Shown here one piece after another: positions 34,722 through 36,131 of a stretch of 36,131 bases of DNA; position 1 is the stretch's first letter, and each line of letters begins with the position of its first letter. The notes under the pieces are model-generated. The model ran no database searches, was not told where the DNA came from, and saw nothing but the letters and a program-made list of their open reading frames with translations. Origin of the DNA: Deltaproteobacteria bacterium (lineage in GTDB: Bacteria > SAR324 > XYD2-FULL-50-16); NCBI GenBank assembly GCA_018645005.1, contig JABGPJ010000106.1:1-36131 (forward strand), written 5' to 3'. The position numbers and the translations under genes were made by a program.

Positions 34722-35495
34722 TCATTTCCCGAATCGCCTCTCCCTCTGTTGATAAATGCGGATAGTTCGCCAGAAGTCGATTATTCTAAAAGCGGGCCAG
34801 TAAATTTCGGTAAAATAGAGCTCTGAATAGGCGCTTTGCCAGAGCAAAAAGCCGCTCAAACGCTCCTCTCCGGATGTGCGAATGATGAGATCCGGATCCG
34901 GCATACCTTCGGTGTAAAGGTTTTGAGAGATGGTCTCCTCATCGATATCGTCTATTGCCAACTCTTTGGCTTCAATCTTACAAGCGATTTTCTTGACTGC
35001 ATCCACAATCTCTGCCCTGCCACCATAGCTGACAGCGATATTCAGATGAAAATTGTCATAATCTCGGGTCAGATCCTCGATCTTTTTAATTTCATCATTT
35101 ATCTCTTTTGACAAATACTCCAGCCGACCGATGACCTTGATTCGGACTTGGTTTTTCTGGATCAGCGGTTCGTTCTGGAAATCTTTAAGCTTTTTTTCCA
35201 GAAGATTCATCAAAGTTGCCACCTCTTTTTCACTGCGGTCAAAATTTTCAGTAGAAAATGCATACAGTGTGACCATTTTGATGTTGAGGCGCCAGCACCA
35301 GCGCAATAACTCTTCAACCTTTTTGGCACCAAACAGATGACCTTCCGTCGCTTCCAGGCCTTTCCCTTTAGCGAATCTTCGGTTTCCGTCCAGAATAATA
35401 CCAATGTGATGCGGTCTTGGACCGTTTCTTATCTGGCGCCAGAGAATTTTTTCGTACAGTTTGTAAATCAGAGGTTGAACTTTCATTTTATGCAT
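34722..35495 (-). CDS. uppS: Isoprenyl (cis-prenyl) transferase, UppS-like
   Basis: Condenses isopentenyl diphosphate onto an allylic diphosphate in cis, making the polyprenyl carrier lipid for envelope glycans. Family blocks are HIGIILDGNRRFAKGKG, GHLFGAKKVEELL, TLYAFSTENFDRSEKEV, and the C-terminal PDLIIRTSGEERLSGFLLW and SELYF. The catalytic motif reads DGNRRFA, whereas typical bacterial UppS has DGNGRWA. DGNRR is the form seen in archaeal and eukaryotic cis-prenyltransferases. At 257 residues its length is normal. Two in-frame ATGs (35495, 35486) are possible starts. It may be a second, specialised enzyme. Confidence 0.88.
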   Translation of the reverse strand: MHKMKVQPLIYKLYEKILWRQIRNGPRPHHIGIILDGNRRFAKGKGLEATEGHLFGAKKVEELLRWCWRLNIKMVTLYAFSTENFDRSEKEVATLMNLLEKKLKDFQNEPLIQKNQVRIKVIGRLEYLSKEINDEIKKIEDLTRDYDNFHLNIAVSYGGRAEIVDAVKKIACKIEAKELAIDDIDEETISQNLYTEGMPDPDLIIRTSGEERLSGFLLWQSAYSELYFTEIYWPAFRIIDFWRTIRIYQQRERRFGK

Positions 35496-35711
35496 GCTGC
35501 GGTTTCATTTTTTCGTGGGTTGAATTGCCCTGTTTTTATTAAGCCCTATGGTAAAATTGTGACCTATTTTAAGTCAACAACAGAATCTGTTGCAGGGCAA
35601 GCAGCGTCATCTTATTGCACATGACACGGGTAAATTGAATCGATAGTACTAAAACTGGCAGGGTTAGGGCGGATCGGTCTGTTTTCCTTGGGCTTGAATG
35701 CTATTTTGCTG

Positions 35712-36131
35712 TCATTGGTGTTTGATTTTGATCTCTATTTCCTGAAGCTGGTCGGTCACTATTTCCTCTTGGATCTCTTCAATATCTTCTCCCAAATCGT
35801 CGATAGTATCTACTAACCCCTCAATGATGTCATCCGGATCGAATATATCCTCAATGTCAATTTCAGGCTCCTCAAAATCGATGTCATCGATCTCGGCTGA
35901 ATCGAGGTTTTCCAGGTTAATGGCGTCATCGCCACCAATACCTTCGCTGTCTGAATTTCCTGTCTCAAAAACATCTGCACCGCCGGCGCCCGGGGAAACG
36001 AGTCCTGGAGTTCCGGTCTGGCCTGCTCGGGGTGACTTCTCCTGACGGCCGGATTTCGCCTCCTCTTTCTTTTCGGCGGGGCTGGACTTTTTTTTCGTTT
36101 CCGGTTTGACAGATGTATCTGGAACCGCTTC
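35712..36131 (-). CDS. Acidic C-terminal part of an unidentified protein (partial, off right edge)
   Basis: An open minus-strand frame of 139 codons enters from the right edge and stops at 35712-35714. The visible part is low in complexity: a basic Lys/Pro/Ser/Glu-rich stretch (KKKSSPAEKKEEAKSG), a Gly/Ala-rich linker, then a strongly acidic region with repeated Asp/Ile/Glu patterns (IDDIDFEEPEIDIEDIFD) ending in alternating charged residues. This looks like a disordered tail. No fold or function can be named. Upstream of uppS on the same strand, about 216 bases apart. Confidence 0.6.
   Translation of the reverse strand, partial: EAVPDTSVKPETKKKSSPAEKKEEAKSGRQEKSPRAGQTGTPGLVSPGAGGADVFETGNSDSEGIGGDDAINLENLDSAEIDDIDFEEPEIDIEDIFDPDDIIEGLVDTIDDLGEDIEEIQEEIVTDQLQEIEIKIKHQ

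Overview
The window looks like a chromosomal segment of a strictly anaerobic Desulfobacterota bacterium (Desulfobacteraceae or a close relative). This is inferred from the mix of genes: a PfaA-type lipid/polyketide synthase, a four-subunit 2-oxoacid:ferredoxin oxidoreductase, MenA, an OFA-type MFS carrier, and an orphan DnaC-like ATPase beside housekeeping genes. No rRNA or tRNA gene was found, so the assignment is provisional.

Layout. 1-5214 (minus): PfaA-like synthase (KS-AT-three ACPs), followed by a frame change at a run of ten A residues and then a ketoreductase-type region running off the left edge. 5759-7474 (minus): an unrecognised 399-residue protein and ndk. 7535-7698: a long inverted repeat. 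7781-9176: a nuclease-fold lipoprotein facing away from a YqgE/AlgH protein. 9204-11820 (minus): rpiB, glyA and an inositol-phosphatase-family gene. 12191-13045 (plus): DnaC/IstB-like ATPase. 13057-14547 (minus): unrecognised protein with a C-terminal membrane hairpin. 15139-18303: gapA facing RtcB, then a rhomboid protease. 18677-21481 (plus): histidine kinase, response regulator, metallo-beta-lactamase-fold hydrolase. 21756-25232 (minus): an ABC importer (binding protein, ATPase, permease) ending in menA. 25778-28618 (plus): uvrA with a candidate SOS operator. 28634-30884 (minus): MFS carrier and nadE. 31719-34700 (plus): 2-oxoacid:ferredoxin oxidoreductase gamma-delta-alpha-beta. 34722-36131 (minus): a cis-prenyltransferase with an archaeal-like motif and the acidic C-terminus of an unidentified protein cut by the right edge.

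How the genes fit together. Most are core metabolism: one-carbon and pentose metabolism (glyA, rpiB), glycolysis (gapA), nucleotide and NAD supply (ndk, nadE), 2-oxoacid oxidation to acyl-CoA with reduced ferredoxin, isoprenoid products (uppS-like, menA), and DNA and RNA repair (uvrA, rtcB). They sit in short operons.

Most notable signals: (i) the PfaA frame break at an A10 run, which could be recoding, transcriptional slippage or a sequence error; (ii) two non-coding elements with 13-bp terminal inverted repeats and near-perfect 9-bp flanking direct repeats, i.e. MITEs; (iii) two further palindromic repeat families; (iv) a perfect GAAC-N4-GTTC palindrome next to a uvrA promoter; (v) menA as the last gene of an ABC-importer operon. 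I did not find convincing evidence of a wholly new multi-gene system. The two long unrecognised proteins are the best candidates for unknown biology.
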